Part shown: positions 1 through 7,186 of the stretch, piece after piece
Position numbering within the stretch: position 1 is the stretch's first letter
How the letters are laid out: each line of letters begins with the position of its first letter
Assembly (NCBI RefSeq): GCF_019884785.1
Contig: NZ_CP082326.1
Location: 3,031,355 to 3,095,354 of the forward strand
Length of the DNA: 64,000 bases
Reading direction: 5' to 3'
Source: Crassaminicella profunda
Lineage (GTDB): Bacteria; Bacillota; Clostridia; Peptostreptococcales; Thermotaleaceae
Translations under genes and position numbers: made by a program
Notes under the pieces: model-generated
The model's database searches: none
The model's input: the letters and a program-made list of their open reading frames with translations, nothing else
Told to the model about the DNA's origin: nothing

Positions 1-26
1 AGAACAAAATGTTTTAAGCCCATTGT

Positions 27-57
27 AAAAGCTTTTGGAACGAATCCAAAAGCTTTT
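27..57 (-). terminator. Intrinsic terminator of the pxp operon
   Basis: A 13-bp perfect inverted repeat (27-39 with 45-57) has a TTCG-type loop and overlaps the pxpC stop codon. On the minus strand the downstream arm ends in CTTTT, so it fits a rho-independent terminator closing the 5-oxoprolinase operon. Confidence 0.75.
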
Positions 58-1088
58 TATTTGATTTCTTCTACCTTGACCTCATAAAATTTTCCATTAA
101 TTTTCAAACGATATTCCTTTGTATCAATAATTTCCCGGGCAACACATTCTTTTTTAATAGCAGTTATTCTTTCCTCTACTTCTTTTAATATACTTTGTGC
201 TTCTTCTATACTTACTTTTTTAAAGCTTATAATATCTCCTGGTTTTGCTTGGGCTATTCTTTCTAAATCAGCATATATAACATTGGCTATTTTTGTATAG
301 CCTCCGGTAGTTTGCCTGTCTGCCATCATAATAATAGGCTTTCCATGTCCTGGTATCTGGATAGCCCCAAAGGCAATACCATCAGAAATAATATCTGCTC
401 CCTCTTTGTGCTCAATCTCTTCCCCATCTAAACGAAAACCCATTCGATCACATTCATTGGTTACTGTATAAGATTGAGAAAGAAAAGTTTCTATTCCCTT
501 TTCTGTAAAATATTCCTCTTGAGGACCTAAAAGAACTCGTACCTCTAAAGAGTTTTTGTATTCTGGAATATATTTAGCTGAAACAGCTCTTCCTGTGAGC
601 TTCAATAAAGATTCCTTTGGACTTCCTATTTTAAGTTTATCTCCTTTTTTTAGAGGTCTTCCTTCATATCCACCAATTTTCCCCTTCATATAGGTTGATT
701 TACTTCCCATAATTTCAGGTACATTGATTCCTCCTGCAAAAGCAATATAGCTTCTACATCCTTCTTTCATTCCCCCAAAGGATAATTGATCATCCTTCTT
801 TACATGTATACTTTTCCACATAGGAATAGCTTTTCCATTGATCATAGGAGATAATTTTCCTCCTGTAATAGCAATCACCGTACCCTCTTCAAATATGATT
901 TGCGGTCCTAACATGGTAACTTCTAAAACAGCTTCTTTTTCATCATTTCCCACCAAAATATTTGCTACTTTGTATGAAAAATAATCCATTACTCCTGAAA
1001 CAGGAACACCAAATTGTTGATAGCCAACTCTTCCTTCATCCTGCACAGTAGTCAAAAGCCCAGGATTTAAGATTTTTATCTGTCCCAT
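57..1088 (-). CDS. pxpC: 5-oxoprolinase subunit PxpC (biotin-dependent carboxyltransferase-like, KipA family)
   Basis: The 343-residue protein matches the KipA/PxpC (CT_C_D) family in length and order. It starts with the typical 'pGllttvQDeGRvGyqqfGvp' type N-terminus and carries the VSGVMDYFS segment near residue 30 and a PGHGKPIIMMADRQTTGGY segment near residue 245, both characteristic of this fold. With PxpB and PxpA it forms the prokaryotic ATP-dependent 5-oxoprolinase that opens pyroglutamate to glutamate in the cytoplasm. Its ATG directly abuts the pxpB stop codon, so the two are probably translationally coupled. Family membership is clear. Activity on 5-oxoproline is inferred from the complete pxpABC set. 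Confidence 0.93.
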   Translation of the reverse strand: MGQIKILNPGLLTTVQDEGRVGYQQFGVPVSGVMDYFSYKVANILVGNDEKEAVLEVTMLGPQIIFEEGTVIAITGGKLSPMINGKAIPMWKSIHVKKDDQLSFGGMKEGCRSYIAFAGGINVPEIMGSKSTYMKGKIGGYEGRPLKKGDKLKIGSPKESLLKLTGRAVSAKYIPEYKNSLEVRVLLGPQEEYFTEKGIETFLSQSYTVTNECDRMGFRLDGEEIEHKEGADIISDGIAFGAIQIPGHGKPIIMMADRQTTGGYTKIANVIYADLERIAQAKPGDIISFKKVSIEEAQSILKEVEERITAIKKECVAREIIDTKEYRLKINGKFYEVKVEEIK

Positions 1089-1829
1089 TTATTTCCCCAC
1101 CCTTTCTTTAGGGTATTTTTTATATACATAAGTATTATTTTTTATTGCTTCTTCTGTTCTTTTATAGGTATTTTCATCAATAGCTACAAATTTAATATAA
1201 TTTCCTGACCCAAGTAAAATGGGGCTTTCTCTATACGCATCGTATAGCTTTAATGGTGTTTTTCCAATTAATTGCCAACCTCCAGGACTATCTATTGGGT
1301 AAATTCCAGTTTGACTCCCTGCAATGCCTACTGACCCACCACTAATTTTCGTTCTTGGTGTTTTCAGTCTAGGAGTTGCAATTTTCTCATTCATTCCTCC
1401 CAAGTAAGGAAAACCAGGGGTAAATCCAAGCATGTATATAAGATATTCTCTTGAAGTATGAATTTTTATAACTTCTTCTACTGTTAAACCATTATGTTTT
1501 GCTACATTTTCAATGTCTGGTCCAAATTCTTTACCATAAACTGTTGGAATTTCAATTACTTCTGGTAGGGGTATCTCTATCTTATCCATTTGACTTTCTA
1601 ATAATTGTAATTGTTTCAAAAGGGAATGGTAATCTTTTTTCAATGGATCATAATGCACCATCAAAGAACGATAGGTAGGTGTCATTTCTATAATACCTTC
1701 AATATTGTTCTTTTCTATAGCAATCATCATGGCTCTTACTTTGCTATTAATCTTTTCACTGATTTCATTTCCGAACTCTATCACCAATGCTTTTTCTCCT
1801 GCTATTAAATATTTTGTTTCTCTATACAC
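1089..1829 (-). CDS. pxpB: 5-oxoprolinase subunit PxpB (KipI family)
   Basis: The KipI/PxpB family protein is about 246 residues from the chosen start. The conserved block HTSREYLIYMLGFTPGFPYL and the later PGGWQLIGKTP segment are family hallmarks (CT_A_B domain). I place the start at a GTG at 1829 because a GGGGG Shine-Dalgarno (1838-1842) lies 8 nt upstream. An in-frame ATG at 1871 would add 14 residues unlike the family and lacks such a site. It partners PxpC in ATP-dependent ring opening of 5-oxoproline. A gap of about 87 nt separates it from the upstream transporter-like gene. Confidence 0.92.
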   Translation of the reverse strand: MYRETKYLIAGEKALVIEFGNEISEKINSKVRAMMIAIEKNNIEGIIEMTPTYRSLMVHYDPLKKDYHSLLKQLQLLESQMDKIEIPLPEVIEIPTVYGKEFGPDIENVAKHNGLTVEEVIKIHTSREYLIYMLGFTPGFPYLGGMNEKIATPRLKTPRTKISGGSVGIAGSQTGIYPIDSPGGWQLIGKTPLKLYDAYRESPILLGSGNYIKFVAIDENTYKRTEEAIKNNTYVYKKYPKERVGK

Positions 1830-1916
1830 ATTTTGTTCCCCCTTATATTGCGTTTTAAAGATTGATAGCATCTAGGTAAGTAAACACTTATCTAGATGCT
1901 TCAATTGAACCCCTTA

Positions 1917-3122
1917 CTAATGTACTAACATTTGCATATTTTTCAGTGCATTTACTCCTGCATATCCAGCTACAAGAACAATCAATAATCCAAATACCAA
2001 TAGCCAAGTAGGATGTTTATAATCTCCTACAATATCTTTTCTTCTAGAAGCAAGTAAAATAACCCCTATGGTAATTGGTAAAATCAATCCATTTAATGAT
2101 CCTGCTAATATAAGCAGTTTTGCAGGTTTTCCTATTACTGCCATAATCATAGTAGACACCACGATAAATCCAATAATCCAATACTTTTCATTTTTTTCAA
2201 TGGTTGGATGTAGCGTTTTTAGGAATGACACAGATGTATATGCTGCTCCAACAACAGAAGTAATCCCTGCTGATAATAATACTATACCAAAGAATTTATA
2301 TCCAATCATACCCGCACCATGTTGAAAAGCAGAAGCTGCTGGGTTAGAAGGATCTAATTGGAATCCTTTTGCCACTACCCCTAATACTGCTAAGAATAAG
2401 AACACACGCATAATGGATGCAATCACAATTCCCATGATAGAACCTCTTGTAATCTCTCCAAGGTTCTCCTTCCCTGTAATTCCGGCATCAATCAATCTAT
2501 GTCCACCAGCAAAGGTAATATATCCTCCTACAGTTCCACCTAATAGGGTGATAGTTGGAAAGATTAGTGATTTGAAATTTTCAGGTGCTACACTTCTATA
2601 AATAGCTTGTCCAACAGGCGGCTTTGTAACAATTGCCACATATGCAACAATGATAATCATTAATCCACCCAGTATTTTTGTGAATTTGTCTACTACTGGA
2701 CCTGCATCTTTCGATAAGAAAATAATACTACCAATAATTCCGCAAATAACCGCTGCAATCTTTACATCTAGTCCTAAAATAACATTGAGTCCTAAAGCAG
2801 CTCCACCAATATTTCCAATATTAAAAGCTAATCCTCCTAATGCAACAAGTATTGCCACAACATACCCAAGTCCTGGTACAACTTTGTTCGCAATATCTTG
2901 CCCTCTCATACCTGATACACCAATAATTCTCCATACATTTACCTGGGCTCCAATATCAAGAACAATAGATATAAGTATAACGAAAGCAAAGCTTGCTGCA
3001 AATTCTGCTGTAAATGTTGCTGTCTGAGTTAAAAACCCCGGTCCAATGGCTGACGTTGCCATAATAAATGCTGCTCCTAAAAGTGCTCCAAAATTATTCT
3101 GTTTTTTCATCTCCTTTTTCAC
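1917..3122 (-). CDS. NRAMP-family-like membrane protein in the 5-oxoprolinase operon
   Basis: The 401-residue, strongly hydrophobic protein has about 11 predicted membrane segments and NRAMP-superfamily character. It has two visible departures from metal-transporting NRAMPs. The first helix carries GPGFLTQ where the DPGN metal-ligand motif is expected, and the TM6 region reads GGYITFAGGHRL with no methionine where MPH is expected. It lies between pxpA (11-nt gap) and pxpB, so it is probably co-transcribed with 5-oxoproline catabolism. An organic substrate such as 5-oxoproline or an amino acid is an inference from context, and metal transport looks less likely. The start is a GTG at 3122 with AGGAGG seven bases upstream; the in-frame ATG at 3110 has no spacing to its own purine tract. 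Confidence 0.8.
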   Translation of the reverse strand: MKKEMKKQNNFGALLGAAFIMATSAIGPGFLTQTATFTAEFAASFAFVILISIVLDIGAQVNVWRIIGVSGMRGQDIANKVVPGLGYVVAILVALGGLAFNIGNIGGAALGLNVILGLDVKIAAVICGIIGSIIFLSKDAGPVVDKFTKILGGLMIIIVAYVAIVTKPPVGQAIYRSVAPENFKSLIFPTITLLGGTVGGYITFAGGHRLIDAGITGKENLGEITRGSIMGIVIASIMRVFLFLAVLGVVAKGFQLDPSNPAASAFQHGAGMIGYKFFGIVLLSAGITSVVGAAYTSVSFLKTLHPTIEKNEKYWIIGFIVVSTMIMAVIGKPAKLLILAGSLNGLILPITIGVILLASRRKDIVGDYKHPTWLLVFGLLIVLVAGYAGVNALKNMQMLVH

Positions 3123-3133
3123 ATTCTTTCCTC

Positions 3134-3904
3134 CTATTCAATAAAATTTGAAATAGCTGTTACTTTTACACCTTCCTTCTCAAGAGAGGAACGTATCTTT
3201 TTCACAAATTCAACGGCTCTTTCATTATCTCCATGAACACAAATTGAATCTGCATTAATTTCTATCTCTTCACCATTGATAGCTGTAACTTTTCCTTCCT
3301 TCACCATTTTTACAACTCTTGCTATAGCCACTTCAGCATCATGAATCACTGCCCCTTCTAATTTTCTCGATACTAATGTGCCGTCTGGATTATAAGCACG
3401 ATCTGCAAATACTTCATTGGCTACTTTTAAACCTATTTCTTTCCCACTCTTTATCATTTCACTATTTGCAAGTCCCATCAAAATAATGTTTTCATCTACT
3501 TCATATACAGCTTCTGCAATTGCTTTAGCTAAAGCTTTGTCCTTTGCTGCCATATTGTACATGGCACCATGAGGTTTTACATGCTGAATTTTTTCTCCTT
3601 TTGATTTTGCAAATGCCATGAGAGCTCCTAGTTGATACTTTACATAAGCTTTCACTTCATCAGGGGATACTGATATATTTCTTCTTCCAAACCCCATTAA
3701 ATCTGGAAACCCTGGATGAGCACCAATACCTACCCCTTGCTCTTTTGCAATTTTTATGGTATTTTCCATCACCAAAGGATCTCCTGCATGCCATCCACAA
3801 GCAATATTCGCAGAAGTTACATACCTTATAACTTCTTCATCAAGTCCTATTTTATAGTTTCCAAAACTTTCTCCTAAGTCACTGTTTAAATCTACTTTAT
3901 ACAT
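3134..3904 (-). CDS. pxpA: 5-oxoprolinase subunit PxpA (LamB/YcsF family)
   Basis: The 256-residue LamB/YcsF protein carries the signature N-terminus [13 protein letters not shown], then [11 protein letters not shown] near residue 35 and [10 protein letters not shown] near residue 108. These are metal- or substrate-binding stretches of this TIM-barrel-like family. It is the first gene of a four-gene minus-strand operon (pxpA, NRAMP-like, pxpB, pxpC). The ATG is preceded by GGAGGTG. PxpA couples with PxpBC for ATP-dependent hydrolysis of 5-oxoproline to glutamate. A perfect-looking palindrome sits between the predicted promoter and this gene, adjacent to a divergently placed regulatory region. 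Confidence 0.94.
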   Translation of the reverse strand: MYKVDLNSDLGESFGNYKIGLDEEVIRYVTSANIACGWHAGDPLVMENTIKIAKEQGVGIGAHPGFPDLMGFGRRNISVSPDEVKAYVKYQLGALMAFAKSKGEKIQHVKPHGAMYNMAAKDKALAKAIAEAVYEVDENIILMGLANSEMIKSGKEIGLKVANEVFADRAYNPDGTLVSRKLEGAVIHDAEVAIARVVKMVKEGKVTAINGEEIEINADSICVHGDNERAVEFVKKIRSSLEKEGVKVTAISNFIE

Positions 3905-3928
3905 GATAACACCTCCACCTTTTAAGTC

Positions 3929-3944
3929 GTTTCAATATTTGAAC
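3929..3944 (-). promoter_or_regulatory. Candidate IclR-family operator upstream of pxpA
   Basis: The palindrome GTTTCAATATTTGAAC lies just after the predicted -10 of the pxpA promoter and before its ribosome binding site, a position that suits repression. The 10-mer TTCAATATTT recurs at 5011-5020 in front of the DUF1445 gene. The IclR-type regulator between the two units is the obvious candidate ligand-responsive protein. Binding is inferred. Confidence 0.5.
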
Positions 3945-3957
3945 CGATGGTTTATTA

Positions 3958-3985
3958 TTTATAATTTAATATTAACATACAACAA
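3958..3985 (-). promoter_or_regulatory. Predicted sigma-A promoter of the pxp operon
   Basis: On the minus strand TTGTTG and TATAAA are separated by 16 nt, placing transcription start near 3950, just before the palindrome. The -35 match is moderate. Confidence 0.35.
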
Positions 3986-4090
3986 TTTCATTGTCTATAC
4001 TAATTTTTATAAATTTTAGACAATTTAATCTAATGTATGTATTTTACTCCCATCCTTCATTTAGGATGATTTTTTATTTTTTAAAATAAA

Positions 4091-4127
4091 AAAGAATCAT
4101 GAAAGATTTTAAACCTTCATGACTCTT
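4091..4127 (-). terminator. Terminator of the IclR-type regulator gene
   Basis: Arms at 4091-4103 and 4116-4127 form a hairpin that overlaps the stop codon. On the minus strand it is followed by a run of six T residues. Confidence 0.65.
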
Positions 4128-4902
4128 TATATCCTAATGCTTTTGAAATGTCCTTAGCCGTATTTTTGACTTTTTGTATGATCTCAAAAATTTTATCTTT
4201 ATCAAAGCGTTGATCTGGTCCTGCTGTACTAATAGCAGCAACAACTTTTTTAGTGTAATCAAATACAGGTGCTCCTACCCCTATTGTCTGCATTTCCATT
4301 TCTCCAAAGCTTACGGTGTACCCATTTTTTCTACTTTCTTTAATCAACTCCCACAATTTTTCCTCTTTGACTATGGTATTCTCTGTATATTTTTCGAAGC
4401 TCTCATCCTCAAAAATTTCTTTGATTTCATCATCTTCTAAAAAAGATAATATGGCCCTAGGACAAGCACCTGCATTTAAAGATGCAGTCCTTCCTGTTTT
4501 TGTAAAAAGCCTTACAGGATGTGTACAGATTAATTTTTCAACATAAATAACTTGATTTTTTTCTCTCATAACCAACTGTACATCTTCATTAATCTCATCT
4601 CTTAACCTCTTCATAAAGGGTAGTGCAATTTCTTTGATCTCTATAGCTTCAGAAACAATCACTCCCAATTCAAGGAACTTCATCCCTAGTTTATATTGAT
4701 TCTGTTTGCCACTTATATCAACTTTCCTAAGATATCCATTCTTTTCAAATGTATTAAACAATCTATATACAGTAGCCTTTGGAATAGATGAAAGTCGTGC
4801 AATTTCACTCAATCCCCTTACAGGTTCCTCTGCAGTAAAATATTTCAAAAGACTCAATGCCTTATCTAAACTTTGATTGATACTACTATCCTGCCCCTTC
4901 AT
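4117..4902 (-). CDS. IclR-family transcriptional regulator
   Basis: The 261-residue protein has an N-terminal winged helix (residues about 12-70, including LSEIARLSSIPKATVYRLF) and a C-terminal IclR effector domain with the VGAPVFDYTKKVVAAISTAG stretch. It lies between the pxp operon and the divergent DUF1445 gene, so control of D-glutamate/5-oxoproline metabolism is the likely role, by inference. Its own promoter region (TATAAT near 4940) overlaps that of the divergent gene. The start ATG at 4902 has GGAGGT six bases upstream. Confidence 0.9.
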   Translation of the reverse strand: MKGQDSSINQSLDKALSLLKYFTAEEPVRGLSEIARLSSIPKATVYRLFNTFEKNGYLRKVDISGKQNQYKLGMKFLELGVIVSEAIEIKEIALPFMKRLRDEINEDVQLVMREKNQVIYVEKLICTHPVRLFTKTGRTASLNAGACPRAILSFLEDDEIKEIFEDESFEKYTENTIVKEEKLWELIKESRKNGYTVSFGEMEMQTIGVGAPVFDYTKKVVAAISTAGPDQRFDKDKIFEIIQKVKNTAKDISKALGYKES

Positions 4903-4971
4903 ACATTACCTCCTACTTCCTTTATCCCTAATATTTTTATTATACCATGTTCAAAAATTTTTCAAAACAAA

Positions 4972-5000
4972 TTGCCAAAATAATACACTGGCTATACAAT
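4972..5000 (+). promoter_or_regulatory. Predicted sigma-A promoter of the D-glutamate cyclase-like gene
   Basis: TTGCCA and TACAAT are separated by exactly 17 nt. The expected start near 5007 lies immediately before the TTCAATATTT element at 5011-5020, the same geometry as at pxpA. Confidence 0.5.
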
Positions 5001-5010
5001 ATAGTATATA

Positions 5011-5020
5011 TTCAATATTT
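5011..5020 (+). promoter_or_regulatory. Second TTCAATATTT element (candidate IclR site)
   Basis: The 10-mer is identical to the core of the palindrome at 3929-3944, but here the 3' half of the palindrome is degenerate. It sits at about +4 relative to the predicted start. Confidence 0.35.
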
Positions 5021-5086
5021 TTGTACTATTTCATCATTTTGTTTTTAGTATGTCATACACATCTATACTTAAAGGGAGGAATTTCC

Positions 5087-5878
5087 ATGAACGACTTATC
5101 TTGTGCACAACCTTTTGAAGTTCGTCAAATGATTCGAGAAAATAAAATACAAACACATACATCTGGTATGTGCCATGGCTACACCCAAGGAAACTTGGTT
5201 ATCTTACCTAAGAATTTAGCGTATGATTTCTTATTATTTGCACAGAGAAATCCAAAACCATGTCCCATCCTTGAAGTTACTGATATAGGATCTACAGAAT
5301 TTAAGACCATCGCTCCTGGATCTAACATCACTACAGATATTCCAAAATATAGAATATATAAAAAAGGGGAACTTCAAGGAGAATATACACATATAAAAGA
5401 TTTTTGGAGAAATGATTTTGTATCATTTATGTTAGGCTGTAGCTTTACATTTGAATCAGCTTTAACAGAAGAAGGTATTGAAATTAGACATATCACAAAT
5501 GGTAAAAATGTTCCTATGTATATTACAAATATTCAATGTAAAAAATCAGGAGTATTTTCTGGTCCTACAGTTGTGAGTATGAGACCTATTCCCTATGAAA
5601 AAATCGTGAAAACTATACAAATTACTTCAAGATATCCTAGCGTCCATGGTGCGCCTATACATATTGGAGACCCTGAAATAATCGGTATAAAAGATATCAA
5701 CAAACCAGATTTTGGTGATCCTGTAGCTATCAATCCTGGAGAAGTTCCTATTTTTTGGGCATGTGGTGTTACCCCTCAGGCTGTTGCCATGAATGTAAAA
5801 CCTGAAATCATGATTACCCACGCACCAGGACATATGTTTATCACAGATATCAAAAATCATGAATTAGCTAGAGGATAG
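5087..5878 (+). CDS. DUF1445 putative hydro-lyase / D-glutamate cyclase-like protein
   Basis: The 263-residue protein belongs to the DUF1445 family, whose mitochondrial relative DGLUCY converts D-glutamate to 5-oxo-D-proline. Recognisable stretches include the N-terminal HTSGMCHGYTQGNLVILP, then FMLGCSFTFESAL near residue 125 and ITHAPGHMFITD at the C-terminus. I set the start at ATG 5087, six bases after AGGGAGGAA. An upstream in-frame extension is hydrophobic and runs back into the promoter, so it is not coding. It is divergent from the IclR gene and next to pxpABC, so a D-glutamate to 5-oxoproline to glutamate route is plausible. The 3' end overlaps the convergent NUDIX gene by 11 bp. Confidence 0.88.
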   Translation: MNDLSCAQPFEVRQMIRENKIQTHTSGMCHGYTQGNLVILPKNLAYDFLLFAQRNPKPCPILEVTDIGSTEFKTIAPGSNITTDIPKYRIYKKGELQGEYTHIKDFWRNDFVSFMLGCSFTFESALTEEGIEIRHITNGKNVPMYITNIQCKKSGVFSGPTVVSMRPIPYEKIVKTIQITSRYPSVHGAPIHIGDPEIIGIKDINKPDFGDPVAINPGEVPIFWACGVTPQAVAMNVKPEIMITHAPGHMFITDIKNHELARG

Positions 5879-6275
5879 ATAAAACATCTAAATATTCTTC
5901 TATAACTGCTTTTGTAGGAGCAAATAATTGAATAGAAGTTAATTCATTTAATCCAAACCATCTTAGTTCATCCATTTCAGAAAGCTGTGGTTTTGGTTCT
6001 CCTTCAAATTCTTCACAAAAAAAAATCTTAGGCTGAACCAATGTTTCTACCCCTTTTACAAAGGCTCTTGATGTAACTTCTCCTAAACATTTATTTTTTT
6101 TTGCAAGAAGATTAAACTCTTCTTGCAATTCTCTTTTTACAGCCATTTCATAATTTTCTCCTTCTTCTAGCTTTCCCCCAGCCATACTCCATCCTTGTCC
6201 ATCTGCTCTCAACCCTAATAATATTTTATTATTTTTCATAAGAATAATTGCACAACACCTGTGAAATACTTTCAT
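5868..6275 (-). CDS. NUDIX hydrolase
   Basis: The 135-residue single-domain NUDIX protein has a clear box at about residues 34-56: GKLEEGENYEMAVKRELQEE, with Glu and REL/EE ligands in the standard spacing. The final Gly of the canonical box is Asn. It probably hydrolyses a nucleoside-diphosphate-linked substrate with Mg2+, but the substrate is not predictable. It is convergent with the DUF1445 gene, sharing 11 bp at the 3' ends, with no terminator visible between them. No functional link to neighbours is evident. Confidence 0.88.
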   Translation of the reverse strand: MKVFHRCCAIILMKNNKILLGLRADGQGWSMAGGKLEEGENYEMAVKRELQEEFNLLAKKNKCLGEVTSRAFVKGVETLVQPKIFFCEEFEGEPKPQLSEMDELRWFGLNELTSIQLFAPTKAVIEEYLDVLSIL

Positions 6276-6652
6276 TGTTGACCACTTCCTTTTTTTTTAG
6301 AATCCTTGTTATATTTTTTTTATATTTACCCTTAACTTAAAATATATTATTATAATTTATGAATACTTATTTTTTTTTATTTTTAGTTTTGATTAGATAT
6401 ATTTTTTGACTATTTATTATATTTTTTATATTTTTATATTTACCTTTAATTCAAAATATATTATCATAGTTAGTATATAATCATGATTAGTAATCCTTTA
6501 TTTTGCTTTTGTTCTTATCTATTTTTACATGAAAGGCATAAATTTACAATCATTATTATGTATGATATAATCTTTATATTGATTTTTCAACGTTTTTTGA
6601 TTATTAAAACAATTTTATTTTTTTCTTATTATATATAAAAGGAGTGTGTAAA
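6276..6652. other. AT-rich intergenic region with an imperfect direct repeat, upstream of the NuoE-like gene
   Basis: No credible gene is seen. It holds the divergent control region of the NUDIX gene and the NuoEF-like operon. Two imperfect copies of a roughly 39-bp element (6321-6359 and 6435-6473, both beginning TATATTTACC and sharing AAAATATATTAT) lie 114 bp apart. They may be regulatory or simply AT-rich duplication. Confidence 0.5.
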
Positions 6653-7183
6653 ATGGAATGCTGTGGTGGAAAAAAACTCATGGTAGATGTAAGTGACCCT
6701 AATGTGGATCTAACAAAACTAGATCCTATCCTGCAAAAGTATAAAGGTATTTCAGGTAGTCTCATTACTATTTTACAAGAAACACAAGAAATTTACGGCT
6801 ACTTATCCCTAGAAGTACTCAATTATATTGCTGAAAAAATTGGTGTGAAACCTGCAAAGGTTCACGGGGTAGCAACTTTTTATACCCAATTTAGACTCAA
6901 TCCTGTTGGAAAGCATTTAATCATGCTTTGTCAAGGAACAGCCTGTCATGTAAATGGTTCTAAATTGATTGAAAATGCCATCTGTGATGAATTAAACATC
7001 AAAGAAGGAGAAACAACTGAAGACGGATTATTTACCCTTAATAATGTTGCCTGTCTTGGTTGCTGTAGTTTATCCCCTGTTATGATGATTAATGGAGAGA
7101 CTTATGCAAAACTTACTCCTGAAAATGCAAGAAAAATATTGCGAGATATAAAAGAAAAAGAAAAAAATAGTGAGGAGGTCTAA
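6653..7183 (+). CDS. NuoE-like [2Fe-2S] thioredoxin-fold subunit of an electron-transfer complex (Stn/Hyd type)
   Basis: The 176-residue protein belongs to the NuoE/HydC/HndA family. A helical N-terminal region is followed by a thioredoxin-like [2Fe-2S] domain with ligands in CQGTAC and CLGCC. The sequence VHGVATFYTQF preceding the cluster is a family hallmark. I set the start at ATG 6653, eight bases after AAAGGAG; an in-frame GTG at 6644 overlaps that ribosome binding site. It is the first gene of a tight operon with the NuoF-like gene (3-nt gap) and the giant flavoprotein gene. The operon layout matches NuoE-NuoF partners of bifurcating hydrogenases and transhydrogenases rather than membrane complex I, since no membrane subunits are present. 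Confidence 0.9.
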   Translation: MECCGGKKLMVDVSDPNVDLTKLDPILQKYKGISGSLITILQETQEIYGYLSLEVLNYIAEKIGVKPAKVHGVATFYTQFRLNPVGKHLIMLCQGTACHVNGSKLIENAICDELNIKEGETTEDGLFTLNNVACLGCCSLSPVMMINGETYAKLTPENARKILRDIKEKEKNSEEV

Positions 7184-7186
7184 ACC

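Noticed and set aside
4050-4077. Plus-strand-oriented hairpin with a long T-run between pxpA and the IclR gene
   Set aside because: No plus-strand gene ends there. It may be part of an upstream leader or chance and was not called as a terminator.
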